Shown here: one piece after another, positions 16,683 to 25,164 of the stretch | Layout: the number at the start of each line of letters is the position of its first letter | Position numbering within the stretch: the first letter of the stretch is position 1 | Assembly (NCBI GenBank): GCA_002403155.1 | Contig: DHHF01000006.1 | Location: forward strand, 1 to 64,000 | Reading direction: 5' to 3' | From: Sulfurovum sp. UBA4779 | GTDB lineage: Bacteria; Campylobacterota; Campylobacteria; Campylobacterales; Sulfurovaceae | Length of the DNA: 64,000 bases | Notes under the pieces: model-generated | The model's database searches: none | What the model was told of the DNA's origin: nothing | What the model saw: the letters and a program-made list of their open reading frames with translations, nothing else | Program-made: the position numbers and the translations under genes

Positions 16683-17513
16683 ATGGAACAATTTAAAACC
16701 TATGCTTTGATGGTCGGATTAACACTTCTTTTTATCTGGTTTGGCGGGATGATTGCAGGAAAGACCGGGATGGTTATCGCTTTTATCGCTGCAGCGGGGA
16801 TGAATTTTTATGCCTACTACTACAGCGACAAACACGTCCTTAAGCATTATCACGCAATCCCCGTAGACGCCAACTCGGCTTCGGGGCTCTATGCGATCGT
16901 CAAAAGGCTCACACAACGTGCAGGGCTTCCTATGCCCGCGCTTTATATTATCCCGGATAACGTGCCCAATGCCTTTGCAACGGGAAGAGACTATGACCAT
17001 GCCGCCGTAGCGGTTACAGAAGGGCTTCTTAATCTTCTAAGCGAAGAAGAGGTAGAAGCGGTTGTCGCACATGAACTCAGCCATATCAAACATTACGATA
17101 TGCTCATAGGTACGATCGCCGCTACGCTTGCGGGGGCCATTGCGATGCTGGCAAATTTCGGAATGTTTTTCGGAGGCGGGGATAAAGAGCGGCCAAACCC
17201 TATCATAACGATAGCTCTGATGCTCATCATGCCGTTGGCAGCCAGCATCATTCAAATGACCGTGAGCCGCAACAGAGAATATATGGCAGATGAAGGTTCT
17301 GCCCGGATGACGGGACATCCTGAATGGCTACAAAGTGCACTCACAAAACTTGATGGCTACGCTCGAGGAAATATCATGCATGATGCCGACCCGCAAACAG
17401 CACATATGTTTATCATCAATCCCTTTACCGGCCAGGATTTTTCCCTAAGACAGCTTTTTAGCACCCATCCCACAACACAGCAGCGCATCCAAAAGCTCGA
17501 AGCTCTCAAATAA
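16683..17513 (+). CDS. htpX: Protease HtpX, membrane zinc metalloprotease (M48)
   Basis: 276 aa. Two N-terminal membrane segments (about 8-25, 28-47), the HELSH zinc motif (His130, Glu131, His134), two further membrane segments (about 143-195) and the third zinc ligand in NREYMADEGSARM. HtpX degrades misfolded membrane proteins alongside FtsH. AAAGGAAAGAA precedes the ATG. It is adjacent to, but convergent with, the M15 gene on its left and is separated from rnr by a promoter-bearing gap. Confidence 0.95.
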   Translation: MEQFKTYALMVGLTLLFIWFGGMIAGKTGMVIAFIAAAGMNFYAYYYSDKHVLKHYHAIPVDANSASGLYAIVKRLTQRAGLPMPALYIIPDNVPNAFATGRDYDHAAVAVTEGLLNLLSEEEVEAVVAHELSHIKHYDMLIGTIAATLAGAIAMLANFGMFFGGGDKERPNPIITIALMLIMPLAASIIQMTVSRNREYMADEGSARMTGHPEWLQSALTKLDGYARGNIMHDADPQTAHMFIINPFTGQDFSLRQLFSTHPTTQQRIQKLEALK

Positions 17514-17586
17514 TACGGAAGCTGGCTGCGGGTACGGCCCTGCTCTGCGGACTTTTAAAGATTCATATCGTTCAAAAAAGATGTGC

Positions 17587-17592
17587 TATAAT
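17587..17592 (+). promoter_or_regulatory. Promoter -10 box for rnr-holA
   Basis: TATAAT in TGTGCTATAATCC, 72 bp upstream of the rnr ATG, leaving a leader of about 65 nt that ends in a strong AAAGGAGG site. Confidence 0.6.
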
Positions 17593-17664
17593 CCTTCTAG
17601 GAATAAAATCTTTTGCACTGCTTTGCATAGATGATCTCATTTTCTAATCTCTAAAGGAGGGCTA

Positions 17665-19641
17665 ATGTCCGCATTTTCTATTCAGCTTACTAACGGATGT
17701 CTTCCCTCGGATATCGAAGAAACCAACAAAGAAGCCTTTGAAGCCCTGCAAAAGACAGGAGCCATCGAAGAAAAACACGGGTTATGGCGGCTTAATGGCC
17801 TTTACCGCGCCGGACGTCTTTATATCGGAAAAGACGGCAGAGGATATGTCGAAGCCGAACTCAAAGAACAACGCGACCTGATGATCGAACCTGATCATTT
17901 AAACAAAGCCAAGCATGGCGATGTGGTCGTTGTAAAACGTATCATCGCCAAACGCGGACGGGCTACGGGAAAAGTCGTCATGGTCATAGAAAAAGCCTTC
18001 CTCTTTACAATTGCCTATACCCATAAAGATACGACGGGCAATTTTCAAATCCTCAATATTCGCACAGGCGAACCGACCAATGCCGTGATGGAAGGGATGG
18101 ATCTCAAGGCGTTTCATCCGGGTACGGTTTTAAAAGTGGATGTTGACAATGACAAAGTGATCGAAATATTGGGCAATCTCTCTGATGCGAAAGTCGACGA
18201 AAAGATCTCTCTTGCGCTGTACGACCGTCCTGATGAATTCCCTTCAGAATGTATCACTCAAGCGACAGCGGTAGAGTCCAAAGTAACCAAAGCAGAGCAC
18301 CCAAACCGTGCGGATCTTACCCATCTGGACTTTTGCACGATCGATCCGGTTACGGCGAAAGATTTTGACGATGCGATCTATTTTGATCTTGAGAATTATA
18401 TCCTCTATGTTGCGATAGCCGATGTCAGCCACTATGTAGAGTATTTCACACCCATCGACAAGGAGGCAAAAAAACGAGGCTTTACTACCTATCTGCCTCA
18501 CAAAGCCTTTCCTATGCTGCCGCGCGAATTGAGCGAAAACATCTGCTCCCTCAAACCGAGGGTAGACCGCCTTGCTTTCGTATCCAAAATCACTTTGGAC
18601 AAAAAGACCCTCAAGCCTCTTGAGGAGGAGTTCTTCGAAGCGATCATCCATTCCAAACACCGATTCAATTATGACGAAGTCGATGCTATCATTAACACAA
18701 ACGGAGAAGGTGCAACCGGTGTCATAGCAAAACTTCTGACCTATCTTCTGCCACTTCAAAAAATTACACAAAAATTGCACCAAGAGAGGATTAAATCCGG
18801 GTTTGACTTCAGGAGCGAAGAGATCAAGCTGACTATTGATGCGAACCATCTTCTCATCAGCACCCAAATCGAAACAGGCACTCCTTCCCATTCTCTTATC
18901 GAAGAGTGTATGCTTCTTGCCAACCAGGCCGCAGCGAAACGGTTTGTGGGCGAAGGCGACGGCATCTTCAGAATCCATGAGTCACCCCAACTGGCCAAAA
19001 TGGAGACTCTTTTGTCTGAACTTGCCACGGTCGGACTCTATGTAGACTCCTATGAAGACAGCCCTTCGCTCATCCGTGCCGTCCAAAAAGAGGCTCTGAA
19101 AATGGGAATTTCGGCTGAAGTCGATGCGCTCATTATCAAATCAATGAAACAGGCCAGCTACGCGGCATACAATGTCGGCCATTTCGGCCTGGGATTTAGC
19201 CATTACAGCCACTTTACCTCTCCGATACGCCGCTACAGCGACTTGATCTTGCACCGGCTTATCAAAACCCAGCTTCAAAATGATGAACAAGAGGCCCAAT
19301 ATCTTCTGCGCAATATCGAACCTCTTTGCGCAAGAGTCAGCGAACTGGAGCGTGAAGAAGTTAAAGCCGAATGGGACTTTAGAGACCGAAAATTCGCCAG
19401 ATGGGCAGCGACAAAGATCGGTGAAATATTTGATGCCGAAATTGTAGAAATCGGGGAAAATAACGATGCCAGGGCTACGCTTAGAACCGATGTTCAGGGG
19501 GTTACAGTCCATCTGAGAGCTGACAATGTGTTACTGTTTGACCGTATCAGGGTGCGCATCAATGAATCAAACATCCCGCAAGCGGTGATCATGGCGGAAT
19601 TTATCGAAAAACTCACCAAAGAAACAATGGATTTGGATTAA
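17665..19641 (+). CDS. rnr: Ribonuclease R (RNase II/RNB family exoribonuclease)
   Basis: 658 aa, shorter than the roughly 800-aa enterobacterial enzyme but normal for Campylobacterota. N-terminal cold-shock-like domains (about 50-190) precede the RNB catalytic domain with the acidic cluster FCTIDPVTAKDFDDAIYF (about 222-239) and the downstream SHYSHFTSPIRRYSDLILHR motif, and a C-terminal S1-like segment (GEIFDAEIVEIGENNDARATL). It degrades structured RNA 3' to 5' and in trans-translation helps clear non-stop mRNA; smpB lies elsewhere in this window. The strong RBS AAAGGAGGGCTA sets the start. The stop overlaps the holA ATG (TAATG). Confidence 0.95.
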   Translation: MSAFSIQLTNGCLPSDIEETNKEAFEALQKTGAIEEKHGLWRLNGLYRAGRLYIGKDGRGYVEAELKEQRDLMIEPDHLNKAKHGDVVVVKRIIAKRGRATGKVVMVIEKAFLFTIAYTHKDTTGNFQILNIRTGEPTNAVMEGMDLKAFHPGTVLKVDVDNDKVIEILGNLSDAKVDEKISLALYDRPDEFPSECITQATAVESKVTKAEHPNRADLTHLDFCTIDPVTAKDFDDAIYFDLENYILYVAIADVSHYVEYFTPIDKEAKKRGFTTYLPHKAFPMLPRELSENICSLKPRVDRLAFVSKITLDKKTLKPLEEEFFEAIIHSKHRFNYDEVDAIINTNGEGATGVIAKLLTYLLPLQKITQKLHQERIKSGFDFRSEEIKLTIDANHLLISTQIETGTPSHSLIEECMLLANQAAAKRFVGEGDGIFRIHESPQLAKMETLLSELATVGLYVDSYEDSPSLIRAVQKEALKMGISAEVDALIIKSMKQASYAAYNVGHFGLGFSHYSHFTSPIRRYSDLILHRLIKTQLQNDEQEAQYLLRNIEPLCARVSELEREEVKAEWDFRDRKFARWAATKIGEIFDAEIVEIGENNDARATLRTDVQGVTVHLRADNVLLFDRIRVRINESNIPQAVIMAEFIEKLTKETMDLD

Positions 19642-20618
19642 TGTACCAAAAAGAATTTGATCAAAAACTCAAAACCTCATTGCCAAAAGCCGTACTTTTT
19701 TACGGCGAAAACGACTATGCCATCGACCATTATCTAGACTTTTATATCCAAAAGCTTGATGCCAAGGAGAGCCTGCTCGCTCTTTATTTTGATGAATGGG
19801 ATTTTGAACGCACAAAAGCATTTCTCTCACAAACCTCCCTTTTTGGCGGAACCAATCTGGTTGTCATCAAGCATAACAAAAAAATTCAGAAAAAAGAACT
19901 GGATATCCTTGTAGAGCTTGCAAACAAAAACAGTGACAACTATTTCCTCTTCGCATTCAGCGGCTCTGATAAAGACGGTAAAATCCTGCAAAGTTCTTTT
20001 AGTGACAAAACAGGCGGCGTATGGGTGCGTCTTTTCGCTCCAAACCCGCGTGAAAGCATGGCGCTGCTGCAGCAAAAAGCCCGCGAACTTGATATGGATA
20101 TCGACGCCTATGCCCTGCAGCATCTTATAGCGCTGCTTCACAACAATCTTGCACTCTGCGCAAATGAACTGGAAAAACTTGCTATTTTGGGCGCCAAAGT
20201 AACCAGCAAAGATATCGACAGACTGGTCTACTCTACCGCGCCATTGGCAGTCGAACAGCTGCTGATTGATCTTTTTAACAAAAAGCCGATCACTACTACG
20301 ATCAATAAATTGCTTGAATTAGGAGAAGATGAGTTTTCCATCCTGCGCTCAACTCAGTATTTTATCAACCAGATCTTTTTGTTTCACGCCTACATCAAAC
20401 TGCACGGAATGATCGACTCAAAAGCTATCTTAGGCTATCCTCTGCCAAAACCCGTTGAAGAACAAAAAGCTCAGCTGGCCTTGCGTGTTAAATCTGCTGC
20501 TCTTTTAAAGATATATGAACATCTCTTAGAAAGCGAAATTGCAATGAAAAGGGCATCTTCTTCTCAAAGAGAAGGCCTGTTGTACGGCATACTCATCAAA
20601 TTGCAGGGATATTTATAA
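19641..20618 (+). CDS. holA: DNA polymerase III subunit delta
   Basis: 325 aa, the usual length of the clamp-loader delta subunit. Recognisable features are the N-terminal AAA+-like fold without Walker A (LPKAVLFYGENDYAIDHY), the segment ALQHLIALLHNNLALCANELEKLAI, in which the family typically has a conserved ELEKL, and the helical C-terminal collar domain. It opens the beta clamp during loading. It is translationally coupled to rnr through a one-base overlap. Sequence conservation is low in this family, so the call rests on overall pattern and the ELEKL block. Confidence 0.85.
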   Translation: MYQKEFDQKLKTSLPKAVLFYGENDYAIDHYLDFYIQKLDAKESLLALYFDEWDFERTKAFLSQTSLFGGTNLVVIKHNKKIQKKELDILVELANKNSDNYFLFAFSGSDKDGKILQSSFSDKTGGVWVRLFAPNPRESMALLQQKARELDMDIDAYALQHLIALLHNNLALCANELEKLAILGAKVTSKDIDRLVYSTAPLAVEQLLIDLFNKKPITTTINKLLELGEDEFSILRSTQYFINQIFLFHAYIKLHGMIDSKAILGYPLPKPVEEQKAQLALRVKSAALLKIYEHLLESEIAMKRASSSQREGLLYGILIKLQGYL

Positions 20619-20632
20619 AATTCGGCTAAAAT

Positions 20633-20911
20633 ATGCCCATGAAACGGTTCTGGGTAAAAAAACTTATCATTGTTTGGTTATTGGTCGGGTCTGTCCTAGG
20701 GACATTCCATCACCATGAAGACCATGAACCACACCATGAATGCCAGCTTTGTGTACTACAGGCAAACCTTGGTAGTGCCGATATACCCGATACTTTTAGT
20801 CTTCCCCAAATAGATGCCGTCTATCCGCTCATACCCGATTTTTCAATACAGTCAATACCTACTCTAATCATCCGTTTTTACTTTTCAAGAGCCCCACCCC
20901 GCTTCTTCTAA
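20633..20911 (+). CDS. Small membrane protein with His-rich metal-binding stretch
   Basis: 92 aa. One N-terminal membrane helix or uncleaved signal (about 10-24) is followed directly by a cluster FHHHEDHEPHHECQLC with His26-28, His31, His34, His35, Cys37 and Cys40, then a segment with no recognisable domain and a second hydrophobic stretch near the C terminus. I do not recognise a family. The His/Cys cluster and position immediately before an outer-membrane barrel and a ZnuA/ZnuB pair suggest periplasmic metal (zinc) handling; this is inference. The alternative ATG at 20639 is equally possible. There are only 14 bp after holA, so it may be read from that operon. Confidence 0.65.
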   Translation: MPMKRFWVKKLIIVWLLVGSVLGTFHHHEDHEPHHECQLCVLQANLGSADIPDTFSLPQIDAVYPLIPDFSIQSIPTLIIRFYFSRAPPRFF

Positions 20912-20964
20912 ATAACTATTTCGAAACCAAAAAACCACTATATTTATTTTAGGAGAATTATCAT

Positions 20965-22200
20965 ATGATCAAAAAAATCATAGGGTTGTCTTTCGCTGCT
21001 TCTGCAACTTTGTTTGCACAAAGCGACCTAGAACAGCTAAAAACACAATTGGCACAGCAGCAACGCATCATTGCCGCACTGCAACAGCGCGTGGAGGAAC
21101 TTGAAACAAAACAGACTTCTGCATCTGCAGCAGCAACTGCAAACGTTCAAACACCGACATCTACCTTTGACCAGAAATCATTCCTTCCGGACATTGCATT
21201 GATCCTCAACGGTTCGGCTGTAGGAAGAAATGTCGACAACAGCACCTATGAGAGCTATTTTATCCCGGGATTTAGCGAATTCGATCCTGAAGAAGAGAGT
21301 GAAATCCCGTACAACAAAAACCGCGGGTTCAACTTCAACTATGCAGAACTTGCAATGCATTCGACCATCGGGCCATATTTTGACGCAGATGCGGTATTCC
21401 ATCTGCATCCGGATGAATTCGAGATCGAAGAGGCCTATATCACCTCCCGTGCGCTTCCTTACGGCCTCCGTGCAAAAGCAGGTAAATTCTTGAGTGAATT
21501 CGGACGTATCAACTCTATCCATCAACACGCGTGGGATTTTACGTCACAGCCTCTTGCCTATGAAGCGATCTTCGGTGCTGAAGGGCTTAATGATGCCGGT
21601 GCACAGCTACAGTGGGTACTGCCTACCGATACTTATCTGATGGCAGGGTTTGAAGCATTACAAGGATCCAATGACGTGAGCTTCGGGAATATCGAAAAAA
21701 ACAATCTTTATGTAGGCTATCTCAAAGCCGGAGCCGATATCACTGACAACACAACTCTGCTTAGCGGCCTCTCGATCGCCCACGGCAAAAATGAAGAGGG
21801 GCTGGATACCAATGTGTACGGTGCTGATCTCACATTTAAAATGATGCTTGATAGCTATAGTTCTCTTGCATGGCAATCTGAGCTCTTATACCGCGACAAA
21901 GATACCAGTGAAGGAGACCATGACCAGGCAGGCTATTACACGCAACTTGTTTATGACTATAACCAAAACTGGGCAACCGGTATCCGTTATGAACGTCTCT
22001 ATAAAAACCTTGTCGATGAACCAAATGACCTTGAACGTACCAGCGCAATGCTCGAGTACAAACCATTTGAGTTTTCCAAATTCAGGCTTCAGTACGCTTA
22101 TGACAGATCCAAGATCTTCGGTGATGAACGCAAGAATATTTCAGAGATTCTCTTAGATTTTACAATCGAAGCCGGTGCACACGGGGCACACGCATTTTAA
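20965..22200 (+). CDS. Outer-membrane beta-barrel protein of the metal-uptake cluster
   Basis: 411 aa. A signal peptide (1-18, SAATLFA-type end) precedes a short coiled coil (about 20-48, QLKTQLAQQQRIIAALQQRVEELE), a low-complexity Ala/Thr linker (50-66) and a C-terminal domain of alternating aromatic beta strands (about 70-411). The N-terminal coiled coil is seen in trimeric porins. It ends in an aromatic residue (HAF), as outer-membrane barrels do. AGGAGAATTATCAT precedes the ATG, and znuA follows after 6 bp. Related proteins are often annotated as zinc-regulated porins; a role in letting metal across the outer membrane is inference from neighbours. Confidence 0.75.
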   Translation: MIKKIIGLSFAASATLFAQSDLEQLKTQLAQQQRIIAALQQRVEELETKQTSASAAATANVQTPTSTFDQKSFLPDIALILNGSAVGRNVDNSTYESYFIPGFSEFDPEEESEIPYNKNRGFNFNYAELAMHSTIGPYFDADAVFHLHPDEFEIEEAYITSRALPYGLRAKAGKFLSEFGRINSIHQHAWDFTSQPLAYEAIFGAEGLNDAGAQLQWVLPTDTYLMAGFEALQGSNDVSFGNIEKNNLYVGYLKAGADITDNTTLLSGLSIAHGKNEEGLDTNVYGADLTFKMMLDSYSSLAWQSELLYRDKDTSEGDHDQAGYYTQLVYDYNQNWATGIRYERLYKNLVDEPNDLERTSAMLEYKPFEFSKFRLQYAYDRSKIFGDERKNISEILLDFTIEAGAHGAHAF

Positions 22201-22206
22201 GGAGCT

Positions 22207-23091
22207 ATGATGCAAAAGATTTTATGGCTATTTGCCTTCATCACAAGTTGGACATTCGCACAGGTCAATGTCGTTACAACCTATACCTATCTGGGCGAAA
22301 TTGCTAAAGCGATCGGGGGCAATGATGTAAATGTTAAAGTCCTGGCTTCCCCAAAACTAGACCCCCATTTCATCATCCCAAAACCCTCTTTGATACCGAC
22401 CCTTTCCAGGGCAGATATGCTGGTGGCCAACGGTGCGGGATTGGAGATAGGCTGGCTGCCTCCGCTGCTAAAAAATGCCAATAACCCCAAGATCGCTATC
22501 GGTTCCCAAGGGTTTGTTGATGCCAGCCAGACGATAATACTGATCGATAAACCGGTGAGCGTTTCACGTGCTTACGGTGACATACACCCAGAAGGCAATC
22601 CTCATTTCTCAACCGATCCTCACAACATCGTCCCGATCGCAAGAATGATCGCGAACAAACTTTCAAATCTTGATCCGCAGCACCAAAGCGCGTATCAAAA
22701 CCGTCTTGCGAATTTCACAACGCAATGGAATGCATTCCTTATGCAGTTTGACAACAAAATACATTCATGCAAAGGCAAAAAAGTCGTTCAGTACCACCAG
22801 CTTTACAACTATCTTTTAAAACGGTACAATATCCAAGCAGTGGCAACCATTGAACCTTTACCGGGTATCGCTCCAAGTTCCAAACATATAATGGAGGTGA
22901 TAGATACCATGCAGCAGCAACATGTTCACACTATTTTGCAGGATCCTTACCATGAGAAAAAAACCGCTTCATTCATTGCCTCCAAAACCGGTGCAATCGT
23001 GAAGGTTATCCCTCATGATGTAGGCAATATTGAAGGCACAGATTCCTTGAAAACATTTTATAAAACAATAGCCGACCGTCTATGTCAGTAA
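22207..23091 (+). CDS. znuA: Metal (probably zinc) ABC transporter substrate-binding protein, ZnuA-like
   Basis: 294 aa with a signal peptide (about 1-19). The cluster A-I fold is recognisable from VVTTYTYLGEIAKAIGGNDVNV, SPKLDPHFIIPKPS (His53), the HPEGNPHFSTDPHNI metal-ligand region, the long helix backbone and LQDPYHEKKTASFIA. The His-rich loop of classical ZnuA is absent, so Mn2+ cannot be excluded. Two ATGs are adjacent; AAGGAG is 2 bases from the first and 5 from the second (22210), which favours the second. The znuB frame overlaps its end by 10 bp. Confidence 0.88.
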   Translation: MMQKILWLFAFITSWTFAQVNVVTTYTYLGEIAKAIGGNDVNVKVLASPKLDPHFIIPKPSLIPTLSRADMLVANGAGLEIGWLPPLLKNANNPKIAIGSQGFVDASQTIILIDKPVSVSRAYGDIHPEGNPHFSTDPHNIVPIARMIANKLSNLDPQHQSAYQNRLANFTTQWNAFLMQFDNKIHSCKGKKVVQYHQLYNYLLKRYNIQAVATIEPLPGIAPSSKHIMEVIDTMQQQHVHTILQDPYHEKKTASFIASKTGAIVKVIPHDVGNIEGTDSLKTFYKTIADRLCQ

Positions 23092-23831
23092 TTGCTCTTT
23101 TGTGGCCTGCTTTGGCTCTTTCAATCCTGTTGGTCTTTATCCATGCTCTTTTTGGGCTCGAGATCATCAAAAGAGGCGTCATTTTCACCGATCTTGCGAT
23201 CGGGCAGGTCGCAGCGGTAGGAACCGCTCTGAGCATCGCTTTTTGGGGAGGAGCATATCAACAATTGCTGACACTGTTCTTTGCACTAATGGCTGCTTTG
23301 GTCATTACTGTAGCTTCACGTAAGATCAAACAGATCGAAGCCTTTATAGGACTGCTCTATGCACTGGGAATCTCTTCTATGATGCTGATCCTTGCTCAAA
23401 GTTCTGAGGGAATGGAGCTTTTTAACAAGTTAAGCGCTGCTGATATTCTCTTTAGTACGCAAGAAGATGTGATACAGTCACTGTGGCTCTATGGAATGAT
23501 CGCTTTTGTAATGTTTATGCTTTATCCACGCCTTAGCGGTCTTTATAAGGAACTGCTCTTTTTTGGCGCACTTGCCCTGACAGTAACCTCTTCGGTTCAA
23601 AATGCAGGTGTTTTGGTCGTCTTTGCACTACTTATTGCACCTGCTTATGCCGCATTCGCACAAAAACGTTTCAATCCTCTTTATTTTGCATGGGTCTTTG
23701 GTGCTATCAACATCCTATTTTCATTGTTTATTTCCTATTTCTTTGATCTTCCAACAGGCTATACGATGATATTTGTCCTTGTGCTTTGTTCTCTTCTTAC
23801 AGTTTCGCTTCTATTGTTTAAGAACTTATAA
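23082..23831 (+). CDS. znuB: Metal ABC transporter permease, ZnuB-like
   Basis: 249 aa with about 7-8 membrane helices; ABC-3 family features are HALFGLEIIKRGVIFTDLAIGQVAAVGTAL near the N terminus and SSVQNAGVLVVFALLIAPAYAAFA in the middle. It would form the inner-membrane channel for the ZnuA-bound metal. It overlaps znuA by 10 bp, so translation is coupled. No ATP-binding subunit (ZnuC) is encoded before or after it in this window; a remote ATPase must serve it. Confidence 0.88.
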   Translation: MSVIALLWPALALSILLVFIHALFGLEIIKRGVIFTDLAIGQVAAVGTALSIAFWGGAYQQLLTLFFALMAALVITVASRKIKQIEAFIGLLYALGISSMMLILAQSSEGMELFNKLSAADILFSTQEDVIQSLWLYGMIAFVMFMLYPRLSGLYKELLFFGALALTVTSSVQNAGVLVVFALLIAPAYAAFAQKRFNPLYFAWVFGAINILFSLFISYFFDLPTGYTMIFVLVLCSLLTVSLLLFKNL

Positions 23832-23844
23832 AATATTAAGTTCT
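23821..23844 (+). terminator. Hairpin at the znuB stop codon
   Basis: AGAACTTA (23821-23828) and TAAGTTCT (23837-23844) form a perfect 8-bp stem with an 8-nt loop that includes the znuB stop. The following sequence is only moderately T-rich. It separates the metal cluster from the rpsF promoter. Confidence 0.45.
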
Positions 23845-23851
23845 CTTATGA

Positions 23852-23857
23852 TAAAAT
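23852..23857 (+). promoter_or_regulatory. Promoter -10 box for rpsF-ssb-rpsR
   Basis: TAAAAT in TTATGATAAAATGCG, 79 bp before the rpsF ATG. Confidence 0.5.
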
Positions 23858-23864
23858 GCGTTTT

Positions 23865-23935
23865 CCAAAATTCTTGCTCATTTTTGGACATCCGCGAAGG
23901 GTGAAGAAGTGGGCTATTAAACCAAAAGGAAACAT
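23865..23935 (+). promoter_or_regulatory. Structured rpsF leader, candidate S6:S18 autoregulatory site
   Basis: The leader can fold into an outer stem GCTCA/TGGGC, an internal loop, and an inner stem CATCC/GGGTG closed by GCGAA. S6:S18-binding leaders with a comparable interrupted hairpin are known in front of rpsF in many bacteria. I identify this only by position and foldability, not by matching a covariance model. Confidence 0.35.
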
Positions 23936-24316
23936 ATGACTTGCTATGAAACACTGTTTGTAGTTAAACCTACACTCACGGAAGAAGAGATTGCACAGCA
24001 GATCTCTAAAGTAAAAGATATTCTCGAAAAAGAAGGCGCAGAGCTTTTGGCTACACAAGATATGGGTATGAGAAAACTTGCTTATACTGTAGCAAAAAAT
24101 AATAGAGGATATTATACTGTTTTTTACTACAAAGCACCCGGAGCCTTTATCCAAGAGCTTGAAAGAAATCTCAGAAACAATGAAGATCTGATCAAGTTTT
24201 TGACTGTAAAATATGCCAAACAAAGAGAAATAGCACAATTTGACAAACTTGTAGCAGCGGCAAATAAAGGTGCGGCCCAGTCAGCAAAAGCTGAAGAAGC
24301 AGCAAAAGAAGCGTAA
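23936..24316 (+). CDS. rpsF: 30S ribosomal protein S6
   Basis: 126 aa. Begins MTCYETLFVVKPTLTEEEI and keeps the central GMRKLAYTVAKNNRGYYTVFYY strand region that defines bS6; the C terminus is an Ala/Glu-rich tail. bS6 binds bS18 on the platform of the small subunit. AAAGGAAACAT precedes the ATG. It is first in an rpsF-ssb-rpsR operon, an order conserved across many bacteria, here without a fourth gene. Confidence 0.98.
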   Translation: MTCYETLFVVKPTLTEEEIAQQISKVKDILEKEGAELLATQDMGMRKLAYTVAKNNRGYYTVFYYKAPGAFIQELERNLRNNEDLIKFLTVKYAKQREIAQFDKLVAAANKGAAQSAKAEEAAKEA

Positions 24317-24339
24317 AAACGCACTTTAGGAGCATCCTT

Positions 24340-24825
24340 ATGTACAACAAAGTTATTTTGGCAGGCAATCTTACCAGAGATATAGAGATCAGATACACCC
24401 AAGGCGGTGCAGCCATCGGAAGTACCGGTATCGCCGTAAGCAGAAAATTCAAATCGCAAACGGGAGAAATGAAAGAAGAGACGACCTTTGTCGATCTGAC
24501 TTTTTTTGGAAGAACTGCCGAGATAGCTAACCAATACCTTCATAAAGGAAGCAAAGTTTTAGTGGATGGAAGATTGAAACTTGACCAGTGGACGGCACAA
24601 GACGGCACAAAAAGAAGCAAACATTCCGTGATCGTAGAAAACTTGCAAATGATCGGCAGCAGAGACGATGCGCAAACCAACAGCGGATACAATAGCCAGG
24701 AAACAGAAGAATTCTATGATGCACCGATGGCCTCTTCAGCACGAAAGCCGCAAGCTGCCCCAAGACAAGAACCGATCTCCAGCATACCAGAAATAGACAT
24801 CAGCGAAGATGAAATACCGTTTTAG
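24340..24825 (+). CDS. ssb: Single-stranded DNA-binding protein
   Basis: 161 aa. An OB-fold occupies about 1-105 (MYNKVILAGNLTRDIEIRYT, WTAQDGTKRSKHSVIVENLQMIGS), followed by a disordered Gln/Pro/Ser linker and the acidic tip DISEDEIPF that recruits replication and repair partners. It protects ssDNA in replication, recombination and transformation. It starts 23 bp after rpsF and ends 9 bp before rpsR, with AGGAGCATCCTT upstream of the ATG. Confidence 0.98.
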   Translation: MYNKVILAGNLTRDIEIRYTQGGAAIGSTGIAVSRKFKSQTGEMKEETTFVDLTFFGRTAEIANQYLHKGSKVLVDGRLKLDQWTAQDGTKRSKHSVIVENLQMIGSRDDAQTNSGYNSQETEEFYDAPMASSARKPQAAPRQEPISSIPEIDISEDEIPF

Positions 24826-24834
24826 GAGAACACC

Positions 24835-25098
24835 ATGCAAGAAAGAAGAAAATTCAAAAAAAGATATTGCAAATACTGCGAATCAAAAATAGATATGATT
24901 GATTATAAAGATTTAAATCAGCTTAAATATTCACTCAGCGAAAGATTCAAAATTATGCCAAGAAGATTGACAGGAAACTGCAAGCACCATCAAGAAATGG
25001 TAACCATTGCTATCAAAAGAGCAAGACAAACAGCGCTTATTCCTTATATCGTAGACAGAAAGAATGTAGTTGAATCTCCGCTTGATATGATTAAATAA
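24835..25098 (+). CDS. rpsR: 30S ribosomal protein S18
   Basis: 87 aa. The N-terminal KKRYCKYCESK contributes a Cys pair, and the bS18 core YKDLNQLKYSLSERFKIMPRRLTGNCKHHQEMVTIAIKRARQTALIPY is intact. It pairs with bS6 in the small subunit. TTAGGAGAACACC precedes the ATG. It is last in the operon, followed by a terminator hairpin. Confidence 0.98.
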   Translation: MQERRKFKKRYCKYCESKIDMIDYKDLNQLKYSLSERFKIMPRRLTGNCKHHQEMVTIAIKRARQTALIPYIVDRKNVVESPLDMIK

Positions 25099-25115
25099 AT
25101 CATATCTTCTCTCAT

Positions 25116-25145
25116 CCGTCCATTCAAAATTGGACGGTGTTTCAA
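25116..25145. terminator. Convergent terminator between rpsR and the methyltransferase gene
   Basis: CCGTCCA (25116-25122) pairs with TGGACGG (25131-25137) around an 8-nt loop, followed by TGTTTCAAAT on the plus strand. It sits between the ends of two convergent genes and may act in both directions. Confidence 0.65.
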
Positions 25146-25164
25146 ATAAAAAAATTTAAAATTT

